A stretch of 64,000 nt of DNA from Heliocidaris erythrogramma (Eukaryota; Echinodermata; Echinoidea; Camarodonta; Echinometridae): contig CM046853.1 of the NCBI GenBank assembly GCA_025617745.1, forward strand, positions 17,093,174 through 17,157,173, in the 5' to 3' direction. Below are positions 32,801 to 45,040 of this stretch, in pieces. A program made the position numbers and the translations under genes. The notes under the pieces were generated by a model. It was not told the DNA's origin. It saw only the letters and a list, made by a program, of their open reading frames with translations, and did no database searches. Position 1 is the stretch's first letter. Each line of letters begins with the position of its first letter.

Positions 32801-35800
32801 ATTTTATACAGGTATACAGGTATTGTAATTTTGCAGTGTAAAATGTTAATAATTATGTAATGCAACATGACAGTGGAAAGCAATCCTTCCCTTACTCCTT
32901 TTTGCAGGTTGTATGCTAAACAACAGAAGCATGCTTTGGGATCAGGGTTCTATGAGAAAGCAATCAGACTCACTGAGGAACAATATGGAAGTGACAGTCC
33001 AGACCTGATACCTATCTACCAAGACTTGGGAAGAATATCCTTTACTGCTCTATTTGCCTACATGTTGACGTTATTGAAGTCCTCGAGTAGAAAGTCAATT
33101 CAATTATTGACTCTCTCTATATTGTAATAGTATAATTGTCAGTATTGTTTATTATTTTATTTTTATTCTTCAAAAATTTTAGCCCTCCATAGGCTAATTT
33201 ATTGAGTCAAATAAACAACATTTTACAACGTGTTCATTATTTGGCATCACGTGTGCCTGGGAGGGGAAAGGTGAACTAATATCAGACATCATATGTCTCT
33301 CTATGTGTCAGGATATTACATTCGTTGTTCATGGTATTTAGGGTGACTTGACATTTACTCTAGTGTTAGTTGCTCTGGGCTGTATTTCATAAAAATATAG
33401 GGTTGCAGTTGGGTTGGATGTTAGGTAAAGTTAGGGTTAGAGTTAGGTTTAGTGATTAGACCAGAGGAGTGTTTTATCAAGCGTTTTGTCAGTGATTTTT
33501 ACTGACACCTGTTATAAGCTACTGAAATCCTTGCATCTGATTGGCTGAGAGCAAATTTGTCGGTAAAAATCACTGCCAAAACGCTTGATGAAATGCTCCC
33601 CAGGGTTCATGTTTGGAATTTCCTTGGGATCAAAAATTGACCACGGAGCAATTGTCCGTGGAACACGTATCACAGAACCATATTTAGATGAAAGATTCCT
33701 TGACTCCACAGATTACTTAGAACAAAGCAAGAAGGAGCATGCCAACCAAGACAAAGCAACAGAGCATTTCTTGCAGGCACATTCCATTGCTGTGGCAAGG
33801 TATGCATATCATCTTGTTTTGACTCTTCTGACTAGAGTTCAAAAACAGAATGTGAAGTCTAGATATTGCACCAAGAAAGATTTCCCTGTTCTGTTATGAT
33901 AAATGTTTATTATAACTGTACTAAATCCCATAGAAGTGTATATGTTGTAAATTATCAACTACTTGTAATAACATTTTTCTGAAAATATACATGTATGATA
34001 TAATAATATATAATATAATAATATAAAATATGATATATAGATATATAAAATATAAAATATAATTTTTAACACATACAGTGTGTTATTGGTTTTTATCCAG
34101 TGTGTGATGTTTGTATTTGTTTTCTGACAAGATTGAAGTATTTGATCTGTGTTTATCTCTCTCACACAGATATAGCGGGCAGAGTGAAGAGGTAGCAGAG
34201 ACAGCTCATGCCTTGGCCCTTGCTTATTCTGAATCAGCCACCGCGGAAGCAGAAAGTAAATAGCTCTTCCCTCTAACTTGCTGATGTTAGCTATTGAAGA
34301 ATGATGATGCATACATAAATTTGAGCTCTTTGGAGTCCATAATGACAATAAAGAAGTGGAGGATAAATAGACCAGTGTAGAAATGTAACGTCTGTCTCTT
34401 TTAAATTGGTTGCCACTGATCAAAACTAACATTGAGCCATCACTCTAAGACAGGTACCCGCAAGTGATAGAAGAACCCCTTTTCATGGTAATACAGAAAG
34501 GCTGTGCCAAAGTCTAATTCGGAGGAAATGAAACCACTCAAGTATCATGCATTTCAAGATCATCTCTCTCTTTCTTGAAACGTTCTTCAGTGTTTGCTCT
34601 GGACCACTTTTCATCTTCCAGATGGTTCCACCAAAACAAAAACATCCATTAAAAAAGGTGTATTTAATATAGCAACGGTTCTTCTGACATCATATGTATT
34701 CACTTTTATCAAGCAGGAATGACCTGAAATATATCTTGACTTGACAAGAAAGTCCAAAACTGTAATATAACAGAGATCTCTTTTCATCTTTTGTGTCTAT
34801 AGCCGCTGCGGAACAATATCTTAATGAGAGTCTCGGGATTAGACAGGTCCTATTTGGTCCTCATCATGCTAAAACGATATCTACTCAGGATGACTTATGT
34901 AGACTACTCATACGCACTGACAGGACTGATGTAAGTCTTTTCATTCAGAATTTTCTTCATCAGTTGTATAGTTCCTTTCCTTTCGCAAGTAATCTTATAT
35001 TTTATTTTTGCATTTTGATATGATGTTGGCTCTAATAAAGAGTAGTAATATGGCAGCACAGTGACTTTTGATCAAACGAACAAGGTACCAATGTCTGAGT
35101 ATTGGAACATACGGCAAGGAACCTAGTACATGTATATGCAAAACGGATGCCTGACTTATAATGTATCGCACGTTTTTAATCAATGAAAAACAATTTCCTT
35201 TCTCTTATATGTAAAAAATTATGATTGCTATCGATTTGTATCAGTCACATTGCTTTATAAGATGGCCAAGAGCCCATAACACAGAGCGTAGCAATTGATC
35301 ATACTATCAATTAATCAATCAATCAATCAATCAATCATACAAATGATATTTTCCATACAATCACATAGTGATCAATTGCACTATTGCAATCAGCTTATTT
35401 TTTGTGTTACAAGGCCCAGATCTCTTTGGTCTACAACTGTATGATATTATATCTATGTGGTTTGGCTGATTATCATGGCTTACCTCACAATCTCCTTTTT
35501 CACATCCGGAATAGGAGGCAGTTTCTCTGTTGCGAACCTTGATTACCTCAAAGAGCGCCACCTTTGGTGACCTGAGTGCAGAGGTTGGAGAGGCTTACAA
35601 GCTGTATGGATCAATCCTCATGTCTCAGGGGCAGCTTGAAAAAGCACTCAAGTTTTTCAAGAAGGTGAAAATTTGTTTATCTTTCTTGCGATAATGTTAA
35701 GAATTAAAGCAATATTGTATTTGTAGACATTTTTTTTCAAGCTAATTCCCCCTGCTATTCATGACTCTTTATATGGGCTTAAGGATAATTGTGGTTGTTA

Positions 35801-38800
35801 GGTTCAAAGGTCATGTGATGATGTTATTGGAGTTATATCACAGGCCTTTCATACACATGTTGTCAATACATGGAGAACCTCTTGTAATTCAGTTAATTTT
35901 ACTGTATTAGCGATGAAAAGATGCAGGGGAAATGTCTTCTTTAAATTACAGTCAGATTACGGATAAGAATATGAAATAACAATGCTCACAGAAGCTTGAC
36001 ATCATAGCTTAGTTACAATATCTGTCATGTATCAGAGTGTATTGTATCTTGTACTCTTTGGGTACTTACCATCAAATTTGAAACATATTGCTGTCATTAG
36101 ACGTTGTTCAATTATGATTAATGGATGCTTTTTTTTTTTTTTTCAGAGTTACAATATTGAGAGTACTATCTATGGACCTGGTCATAAGAAAGCCAAAGCT
36201 ACTCAACAGACGATTGATATGCTGCTGCAGTAAGTGAATGATGGCCTCCTCCTACATTCTTCTATCTATCTCTGACTTACTTTCACTCCCTTCTCTCTCC
36301 CCTGTGCCCGTTTCTCTTTCTCTGTCTCTCTGTTTCGGAGTTTTCTCTGTAATAGCTCTTTGAATATTCGCTCTGAACCCATTCCCCATATCCATCTGAA
36401 TTCTAGCCTACAAATCTGTCCTTCTCTTTGCCCCACATGCACAAAGGATCTACAACAGTATTTGGACCAGTCCTTTGTTTTCCATTGGATTGTTTCTGCT
36501 ATATGAGATTTTTACTTTAACTAAAATGTATTTCTCTAAGAAAAGTTTTACAGCTTGATATTACCTTAAAACAAGAGCCCCAGGGGGCACGACGCTCACC
36601 TGAGGTGGATCAATTCACATCTGGTGCAGGGGCCCCTATAAGGCCACCCAGAAAAATTTCATGAAAAACTTTCATTCTTCATCTATACAGGTATCTCTAT
36701 ACACAATACCAAGTCTGAGCTTCCTACCAAGTTCGGTTAAATTCCAATCATGGGTTTTGGAGAAGCTGCTGAAAATTTAAAAAGTTTAAGGATGGCGGAC
36801 AACTTGCCCCATCCCCCCCCCCCCCCCCTCCAGTATGTTACCCCCACAGACCCCCTATAGGGCCACCCAGAAAAAATTCATGAACAACTTTCATTTTTCG
36901 TCTATAGAGGCATTTCCATACACAATACCAAGTCTGAGCTATTCCTGGTTCTGGAGAAGATGTTTGAAATTTACATAGCTTTTACACTTGGGGGCCCACC
37001 CTCTGGGCCTCCTGGGGGCCACATGTACATGTACCATTTTAGCAACTTTGGATCCCCTACCCCTAAGGATGATTCCTACCAAGTTTGGTTGAATTCCGAT
37101 CATGTGTTTTGGAGAAGAAGATCAGAATGTACATTTTGCCTGGCAGCGCCCCCCCCCCCCCCCCCTCCAGTATGTTACCCCCACAGGGCCCCTATAGGGC
37201 CACTCAGAGAAATTTCATGAACAACATTCATTCTTCATCTATAGAGGTATCTCCATACACAATACCAAGTCTGAGCTATGCCTGATTCTGGAGAAGAAGA
37301 TGTTTGAAATTTACATAGCTTTTACAATCGGGGGCCTTCCCCCTGGGCCCCCCTGGGCCCCCCTGGGTTCCACATGTACCATTTTAGCAACTTTGGTTCC
37401 CCTACCCCTAAGAATGATTCCTACCAAGTTTGGTCAAATTCTGATCATGTGTTTTGGAGAAGAAGATCAGAATGTACATTTTGCCTGGCAGCGCCCCCCC
37501 CCTCCAGTATGTTACCCCCACAGGGCCCCTATAGGGCCACTCAAGAGAAATTTCATGAACAACATTCATTCTTCATCTATAGAGGTATCTCCATACACAA
37601 TACCAAGTCTGAGCTATGCCTGGTTCTGGAGAAGAAGATGTTTGAAATTTACATAGCTTTTACAATTGGGGGCCCTCCCCCTGGGCCCCCCTGGGGGCCA
37701 CATGTACCATTTTAGCAACTTTGGGTCCCCTACCCCTAAGGAAGATTCCTACCAAGTTTGGTTGAATTCCGATCATGGGTTTTGGAGAAGAAGATGAAAA
37801 TGTAAAAAGTTAACGGACGACGGACGACGGACGACGGACAAATTTCCATCGCAATAGCTCACTCGAGCCTTAGGCTCAGGTGAGCTAAAAAAGCATCCTG
37901 GGAGAATAATCAAAATTTTGTGATTTATTACGTAATTATCGATTTTCCTGTTTTATCAAGTAGCAACTGCTTGAAGCTTATGAAGCATGATAGCTAAGAA
38001 GAGAGATATCTATCTTTTTGTAGAATGCATATTTATTTACTTATGAATCTGATCATTCTTTAAGAGAACAATGATACAATCACAAGTTCATTGCTGTGTT
38101 ACATACTTTCCAACTGTAATAGGCAAAAGCTAGACAAGATCATTCAGATGGATATCAATTTGATACCTGAAAATAAAGCATGAGTGGAAAATAATCTAAA
38201 TCTTGTGATTTTTTAGTAATTATTTTTTTTTTCTTCATTCAAGTAGCAATTGTTTGAAGTTTATAAAGCATGAGAGCTAAGAAGAGAGTTTTATCTTCCT
38301 ATTTAGGATACATGCTTATTTCTCAATTAGAGAACAATCACAAGTTTATTACTTGGTTACATTTTTTTCCAGCTGTAGTAGGCAATAGCTAGATAAGATC
38401 AATCAGATGAATATCAATTTGGTACCTGAAAATAAAGTATCACTGGAGAATAATTGAAATCTTGTGATTGTTTTTTAGTAATTATCAATTTGTTTTCCAT
38501 TTCAATTAGCAATTGATTGAAGCTTATGAAGCATGATTTATCTTCGATTAGGGATACATATTTATTTATTTATAAATATGAGGACTCTCTATTAAAGAGA
38601 ACAATCACAAGTTCTCATTACTGTGTTACATTCTTCTCCAACTGTAGTAGGCAATAGCTAGATAAGACAATTTTATGTTTTGACTTGCTGTGTCTCCAAT
38701 CTTCATTTATCCCTAGATCTCCAATGCTGGCTGCCAAAGAAGGCCAGACCAGGGCGGGGCAACTCAAGAGCCGACCAAGGTTTAATGCTACAGTGGGCAA

Positions 38801-38837
38801 AGCTGCTTCTGGTGGTCCCAAGACTGCATGGGACTGA
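29810..38837 (+). CDS. TTC23: TTC23-like tetratricopeptide-repeat protein, twelve exons
   Basis: Exons: 29810-29970, 30649-30847, 31151-31274, 31636-31792, 32369-32497, 32908-33034, 33717-33799, 34170-34255, 34803-34930, 35515-35664, 36147-36229, 38717-38837; 515 aa, every junction in frame. Residues 1-100 are a Ser/Asp/Arg-rich low-complexity leader (PSPRRRRRMKR near 78-90). From about 105 to 470 come helical TPR-type repeats. Recognisable family words include HWKLAEGYVFLAHAYL, GRALTLLKKYQEAEQN, EHFLQAHSIAVA, EAVSLLRTLI, FGDLSAEVGEAYKLYGS and IYGPGHKKAKATQQ. A short Lys/Arg/Gly tail ends at TGA. Vertebrate TTC23 acts at the EvC zone of the primary cilium in Hedgehog signalling; that role here is inference. 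Introns 4 and 6 have AT-AC ends; all others are GT-AG. The last intron holds a mobile repeat and a tandem array. The start ATG is the first in this exon; 5' untranslated exons were not resolved. TTC23L is the alternative relative. Confidence 0.9.
31793..32368 (+). other. U12-type AT-AC intron (TTC23-like intron 4)
   Basis: The intron starts ATATCCTTT, the exact minor-spliceosome AT-AC 5' splice site. Its branch region TTTCTTTAAC (32348-32357) lies 11-12 nt before the terminal AC (32367-32368). Joining AA|G restores a Lys-Tyr-Gln-Glu reading that matches the TTC23 family. No GT donor gives that join. Confidence 0.88.
33035..33716 (+). other. U12-type AT-AC intron (TTC23-like intron 6)
   Basis: The intron again starts ATATCCTTTAC, has a near-consensus branch site TTCCTTGACT (33696-33705) and ends in AC at 33716, 13 nt after the branch adenosine. 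The join gives Gly-Arg-Leu-Glu-Gln in frame. Confidence 0.88.
36571..37890. mobile_element. Dispersed repeat (copy B) in the last TTC23-like intron
   Basis: Same ends as copy A at 9855-16346, here without the retrotransposon. About three ~340-bp units repeat (landmark ACCAAGTTTGGTTGAATTCC near 37078 and 37756, and a variant near 37421). A run of GGACGACGGACGAC and the self-complementary GAGCCTTAGGCTC precede the right end. Non-coding; proline/glycine-like frames are composition effects. Confidence 0.8.
37893..38668 (+). repeat. Three tandem ~260-bp units before the last TTC23-like exon
   Basis: Units start at about 37893, 38178 and 38437, sharing GAATAAT, TCTTGTGATT, GAAGCTTATGAAGCATGA, AACAATCACAAGTT and GGCAATAGCTAGATAAGA. 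They shorten toward the exon (285, 259, about 232 bp). The last one stops about 50 bp before the exon 12 acceptor. Confidence 0.75.
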
Positions 38838-40365
38838 GAGGTCCTCCAGCACTCCATATAAGACGCAATAGTGAAGTCTAATTTAACTAAAGCAACTTTA
38901 AAACCCATCAGTGTAGCATACTCTTACAAACTGTCAGTAAATCAGCACTTCTCTTCCTTGTTGTACATGTATAATTTAAAGTACTATTGCTGAAGCTTTT
39001 TGTGGCCAAGTAAATTATTCAATAGCTTGATCGACACTGCCAGAAAGTTCCATTTACTTAAAACAAGTAACTCTATACTACAATTCCAGGTCAAAATAAT
39101 GAGCATATTAATTTAGAAATGATATTTTTAAAGGGCATCTGTTGGTTACTGAGGATTCTTCACAATTTTGGAATGTGATTGGGGATTTTGAAATTTAAAA
39201 AAAAAAAAAGATGTTTACTTTTTACAATATTATAGTTTTACCTTTATCACGGTTAGAAAGTCAATTGATCAATCCCAAGCTCTTTTGTAAAAATAATGTA
39301 CAAACTAATATCAGGGGTGTTAGAATGTATTTCAAATTTTGTATGGATGTATACACCTATTGTAAAAAAAAAGAAACACATTACATGAAAGATAGATGTA
39401 TAATCTGTTGTATTCATAGCTTGTTTGATGTACTAGAAATGTGCAATGTAGTTGTAAAGTCCAAAAAATTCATTGTTGTTCAGTTGTGCTTGGGTTTTCA
39501 CGTGTGAGATATTTAGTCTTAAATTATACCTCCTTGTTGTTTCTTTCATGTGCAGTGCTGAATGATGATGATCTTCACAGTTGTAAATAGTTATTTGGGT
39601 TTTTTTTAATTGTGTGATGAAAGAAACAAAATATGAAGATATGTATATGGTTTAGTTTATTTGTACGTTAATAATACATGAATAAGGCTATTCTTTAGCG
39701 TGAAGCATGAAATATATTTCATTGCATTCTTTGTGTAAACTGCCTGCTGTCATGCTAGTACATTAAATTTAACAAAAAGAGCCAGTAATTATCTTGACCA
39801 ACATTTGGGAGCTTAAGGGGTAGCATTAATTAGCACAATGGATCTAATATGCTGATTGTTTCTTTGTTTAAATTCTAACAAGAGAAAGAAAGATTCCTCT
39901 ATGTTGTATCACCTCCGACTACAGTATCTCATACTGTAAAAATTTTCACAATTTTTCGCGCTCGGCCGAGTAAAGTGAATTTTACGTTTTTAATTTCACC
40001 GACACGCTAGGCTTATTTTCGTGCAAACTTCCAGCGTCGTGAAATGTGCGAAAATTTCCACATTGCAAAATATTCCATGTTCCAAAAGATCACAAAGCGG
40101 AAAATCATATGAACAATATGGGGACGCTTAATCTAATACATGTACATTACTATTAATATATCTATTTATATGTAAAAACTTTGTATATAATCACCATGAC
40201 CATACCCTTTGTCTTTCAGTTTCAGTAGAATCTTGTGCAACTCTCTTTTTTCTTAATGATGTGAACATGTTTGTAGCAATAAAACTGTATAAATTCCAAC
40301 ATTATTTCATGTTTTGTGTCCTTTCAACACAAATTATTGCTGTCTTTGTGTAATATTTATATTAA
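38838..40365 (+). other. 3' flank of the TTC23-like gene
   Basis: AT-rich, presumably 3' untranslated region followed by intergenic DNA. AATAAA at 40278-40283 is a candidate polyadenylation signal, with an earlier ATTAAA near 39762. A CpG-containing patch at 39955-40100 has no gene signal. Confidence 0.4.
40278..40283 (+). terminator. Candidate polyadenylation signal
   Basis: AATAAA followed about 25-40 bases later by a T/GT-rich stretch (TTTCATGTTTTGTGT). It is about 1.4 kb from the TTC23-like stop, so ownership is not certain. Confidence 0.35.
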
Positions 40366-41160
40366 AGGGGAATTAATCTTTCAAAGAAAATTGGCTTGGG
40401 TGGAAGCAGGAATATCAGAGAAATATATTTGTGGAAGCTTCAGAAAATTGGGGGAAAAAATCAAGATCATCAAGTTTATGGGGAATCTATTTTTGGCAAT
40501 CGGGTCATGCGAGACATGAAGGGAGAAGCTCTCCCTCTTTTACTACAAAAAATAGAAATATACAGTTTAATTTTTATCATTGAACATGACTCTTTATCTT
40601 TCCCTTTTTTTCTTGCAGGACATGTCAAAATATTATATCAGTACGTCCCATGGAAGAAATACATTGTATCATGTGAATTGAAAAAAAAATGAATTTGTAA
40701 ACAACAAAGAGTTTTTCGTTTATGACATCACACATTATGAATGAGTTGCCATTGGGAGATTCCCCATTACTGATCAAAACTTTGAAGATTTCAGAATTTG
40801 TTATATTTCCAGTTTCTTCAAACTTCACCATCTCTGATTGATCCCTTTCCTCTTTTTTTTTCCAAATATCATTAATTTCCATTATCTCTAAAGAAAATAT
40901 TCAATGACATGCTTATAATCACTGCTCTGTATGAAACGGATTTAATCCATCAAAAAATTAGAAAATGAAATTTGAGATTTTTCGCACTGAGCAAAGGAGA
41001 GAGGAGCTTGCAAGATACATTACGAAGTTGCCAATTTGCGTTTGATTACAACTTCAAAAATTCATAACGTTCTTATTTGTCAGATTTTGCTCTAATCTGT
41101 TTGTCATTTTTCCTCTTTTATTCAATAATCTTAATAAATGTACCAGGATGGACTTTCCCT
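40366..41160. mobile_element. Possible TTAA-flanked element
   Basis: AGGGGAATTAATC at the left and TTTCCCT at the right, bordered by TTAA at 40362-40365 and 41161-41164. The end match is short and imperfect. Non-coding. Confidence 0.3.
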
Positions 41161-41988
41161 TTAAATATGTACATGTATTTTATAATAGATGTGTCCATAA
41201 TATTTCCACTATCATTAAAAAATATCCTGAATACTGGTACACTATAAAATAATTCACAACAGATTTTATTTTTTTAAGAAATGTATTCAGTTTTAATAAA
41301 GGCATAAAATAACTTTTGCTTGTATTTACAAGAATGTACAGAACAAAATGAGAGGTTATATGAAAGAGTAGAATACTATATGAAGTAGCTGCTTAAAACA
41401 TAAAACACATCAACAACAGAAAAGTACTGTCACTACAATGAGAAATGCAATCCTGCTAATCACTCCTTCCATTTTAGTCCAATCTCTCCAATACGTACAA
41501 CATTCTTCAGTCACAGATACATATACGGTGTCATATACAATGTCATGCGAACTAAACTAATATGATTTTTATAGCTATTTTTTTCTTCACTTGTAAGCCC
41601 TTTCACATTACAGGAGGTGGGTTAAAACTTACAAATTGGCACACACAAGGAGAAAAACTAATTCAATACAGAATCTGTTTCTCAAAGTGCATCGGAATCA
41701 TTCTCTGATTGTTGCTGCATGTATAAATAACAACCATGCTCTGTCTTTTACTCCTACTATGGGGGACAATGCAATTAGGTTGTCCTACACAGTAGTTCCA
41801 CCGCTCCGTTTCTTTTTAAAAGGATTTTTAGTACCACAAAGATGGATCAGATTGAGCTATGTGATCACATGAACACTTTGAGGTGTAAAAAATACACTAA
41901 AAGTATGAACAGAAAAAGAGGGAAAGGAAGGATGGGGCGATTCGACCCAGCCCTTAAAGTAGTCACCCGAGAAGTCAAAAGTGTTTTG

Positions 41989-42223
41989 AATAGACCTGTT
42001 CACTAAGTGATTCAAATTTATGGATGTTTCTTTCCTGGGGACCTAGTAACGAGGTATTCCATTAACCTAAATTAATGAATGAACTACAATACCTGGAATC
42101 CAGTTTGCATACATTACTTGTTGCTATGTCTGACAAGCCTCTGGCAAGCTTTCAGGTTGTCAAGAACAACCTTTGTTTCAAAAGTATGCATAAAATTTGA
42201 ATCACTTAGTAAACAGGTCTATT
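41989..42223. mobile_element. MITE with ~35-bp inverted ends
   Basis: AATAGACCTGTTCACTAAGT and its inverted near-copy continue inward through GATTCAAATTT. If the ends are read as GACCTGTT, TA flanks both sides, fitting a Tc1/mariner-like element. Confidence 0.65.
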
Positions 42224-42479
42224 GCTGCAAAATTCATATCACTACGAAGGGGAAGCTTTACTGATTAGGTATAACAACTTCCCTGGTCAAGATATGTTTG
42301 GGGCCCGCAGTAATCATCTTTCAAAAATGGTATTTGTGAGATCCAGATTTTCTGCCTTTAACAGTCCTCCGTGGAGTGCCGCGATGTGTGACGTCACAAG
42401 CTTGACAACATAATGAGAGCTGCTGGCTAGTCGTGTGGCATGCATTGAAAACATGCAAGTGACGCAATTTTCTCAATGA

Positions 42480-42720
42480 TTTTTCGAGACTTAGAGATCA
42501 AAATGTCGGTTGTAGACAAGGAAACTGAGCTCAATAATTTTTATGGATATAGAAATTGGTGAAGAAAGTGATTCAGTTTATAACAGTGATGATGATGATG
42601 ATGGTGAGGTAGGAGAGATTGAAGGAGAAGAAGGAGAAGGAGAAATACTGGGCAATGGTAAAAATCTTCCATAAGCCTACCAGCACGAACCAGATCGAGC
42701 CACGGTCACAAGCAGGGGAA
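42480..42720 (+). pseudogene. Possible remnant of an acidic-leader, YQHEP-type protein
   Basis: After ATG at 42541 a frame encodes a Ser/Asp/Glu-rich leader, then a stop, then in-frame AYQHEPDRA. The phrase recalls the (P)YQ(F/H)EP entry of P2X7-tail-like zinc-binding proteins that are expanded in marine invertebrates. Downstream cysteines of that domain were not found, so this is at most a broken leader. Confidence 0.2.
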
Positions 42721-42861
42721 ATGAAATGTTGCCTGGGTGAGCCGGGGATCGTGAAGCATGAACTGATGAAGCTTGTGAAGTCTGACAGAAAGAAGATATC
42801 CAAAAATCACTATACAAATGCTATAAAAGTAACATTTGGAATTGGTTCTGAAAGTCTGGCA

Positions 42862-43005
42862 TTATCATGGTTGAGGAAACTACCATTCACTCCATACAGA
42901 AGCACTTCATTGTGTTACATGCACTGGTTTCCTTTTTTCCCGTCCATAGACTCTACACTTTATTTTTGCGTGATAACAAATGAGCGGTTTCCTCAACCAC
43001 GATAA
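42862..43005. mobile_element. 144-bp inverted-repeat element
   Basis: TTATCATGGTTGAGGAAAC and GTTTCCTCAACCACGATAA pair over 19 bp with one mismatch. Non-coding centre. Confidence 0.5.
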
Positions 43006-43783
43006 ATCTGAAATAGAAAATGTGATGACAAATTTTTTAACTGCGGCTGTCTGACAGTCGGAGTGAGTCTGATTATTCTCTCCAAAAATGCGAAAGCGAA
43101 GAAATTAGTCACAAGACAGTGTGCTAGTATAGTAGTAGGCAACGAAACATGCACCAAGAGCTCCGGATCCCCAGCCATACAGGCCCTGAACTCAATTGCA
43201 CAAGCTACTGTAGTTGTCAAACTCGCGAAATCGGTTTACAGCCTATTATAGCTTCATAAAAGTTGAAATAATCATGCAGATATATTCTATAACGTTTCAA
43301 GATGACAAGTAAATAGTAAATACGCATTTAAATGCGCAAAAGCTAAGAAAATGGATGTATGCGAGCAGCCATTGCAAGATGCTTGAGTAAAGGACACAGT
43401 AATGTTTCTCCACCTCTGTTTTATGTTGAAGTCAATACAAAAACATAAAGGACATGTATTGGTGAAAATTGAGGAACTAGGTTACATACATTTAATATTA
43501 ATAATATTAAATAGCTTTTCTTTCGTGGGAGACAAAGGTATATCTCACTCGCTTTGAAAATATTTCACTTGTGCCGACCCGTGAAATGTGCTCATAGCAT
43601 GTGCAATATATCCTTGTATCCCACACAAGGCCATTCAACATAATAAAAAATATTTGATACATTATTTCAGGAATACTTGCCCTTTGTCTTTTAAGATATA
43701 TCACCACCAACTTCATTTGAAAGGGAGCTTGTACTGCAATGTCTGAAATTAAACCTAATTCACAATAGTGCTAAAATAGCTCG

Positions 43784-44009
43784 GGTGGTATTCTGAGATT
43801 TATTTTATCTTGATTTTAGTGAAATAATTTTAATTGTCATAACAAAATGTACGCTTATGGCGCATCACAGGTTAATGACTGCGCAAAAGTGGCTGCGTAC
43901 ACGGAATTCATCTGCACAAACACCAATGAAATGTTGCAGTTTAAAATTTGTAATGACAATTAAAATCTTTTCACTAAAATCAAGATAAAATAAATCTCAG
44001 AATACCACC
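43784..44009. mobile_element. MITE with ~57-bp inverted ends
   Basis: GGTGGTATTCTGAGATTTAT and its complement bound the element; pairing continues through ATCTTGATTTTAGTGAAA and TTTTAATTGTCAT. Flanks GCTCG/GCTGG might be a degraded 5-bp duplication. Confidence 0.75.
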
Positions 44010-45040
44010 GCTGGATTTTTGGAGGGGCAAAAATTTATTTTCAGTTACATATTTTCTTCTCTTAGGGCAATATATTTCGTTAATGGCAAGACAATCTCTC
44101 TTGTTGATACAATTAAATGTCATTCAATGGTATGTATTTCTTGCATGATCAACTGATCATAAAATAATATTTCAAATTTGGTCCATCGACCTGAAATATT
44201 TAAGAATATCTGTAAGTGTCTCATTGTGTTTATTGTGAATGCTGTACAACCCCAGCTCACTATTTCCAAGAGCAATGTGTACAGCTATCCAGGGATTGGT
44301 CTTTTGTGATTGCATGCATTTCATGCCACAAGGAACATTAATTTAATGAGGCTGCAAAAAGTATGATTATCTATCATTCCAAATGATATGGCACATGTAC
44401 TTATATTCAGAGTTGAAGCATTGGTTTGTAAGTGTTTGCAATTTAAAGGGCGAGTCAATTAGAATCAACATTGTGGCTAAAAATGTAGTACATAGGTCCA
44501 ATGACACAATTCTGACATTTTTACAGAAAAAAAATTGCCCAGTAACAAGAAATTGGTCAAAGAACTCACTAATTTGGGAACGCCCCCAAAAATTGACAGC
44601 TGATTGGCTAGAGCGATTTGACGTAGCATCGGGAAGTCCCCCGCGAAGCCACTAAGTTTGACTAATATGGTGGCAATGTAAATGAATGATAATTTATCCA
44701 TTTTCATATCACTATTTATACAATTTCGACAATCTTTAAGTCCCCCAAAAGGATTTGAATAGGTTGTTTAGACATTTTAGTAGAGGTCAAATGACAAGTC
44801 TGGCATTTTTTCAAACACTTTACCCATGATAATTCCTCTTTTGGATTAGGTTTATGTTTTGGAAAAACGTAATATTTTACAGACAAGTAGACGTGTGGAC
44901 AGTCGCTTTACTGCTGACCGTACCTTGCAAATCTTTGTGTGCGTGCTTATGATAACAACCAAGTACACTGAAAGACTGGATGAAAGTCTAAATATATTAC
45001 AACAATTACAGCAAAATCGTGTGCTGCAAGCTAGCTGCCT

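Noticed and set aside
33585-33899. 104-codon frame overlapping TTC23-like exon 7
   Set aside because: It reads through the AT-AC intron 6 and past the exon 7 donor; only the 33717-33799 part matches the family.
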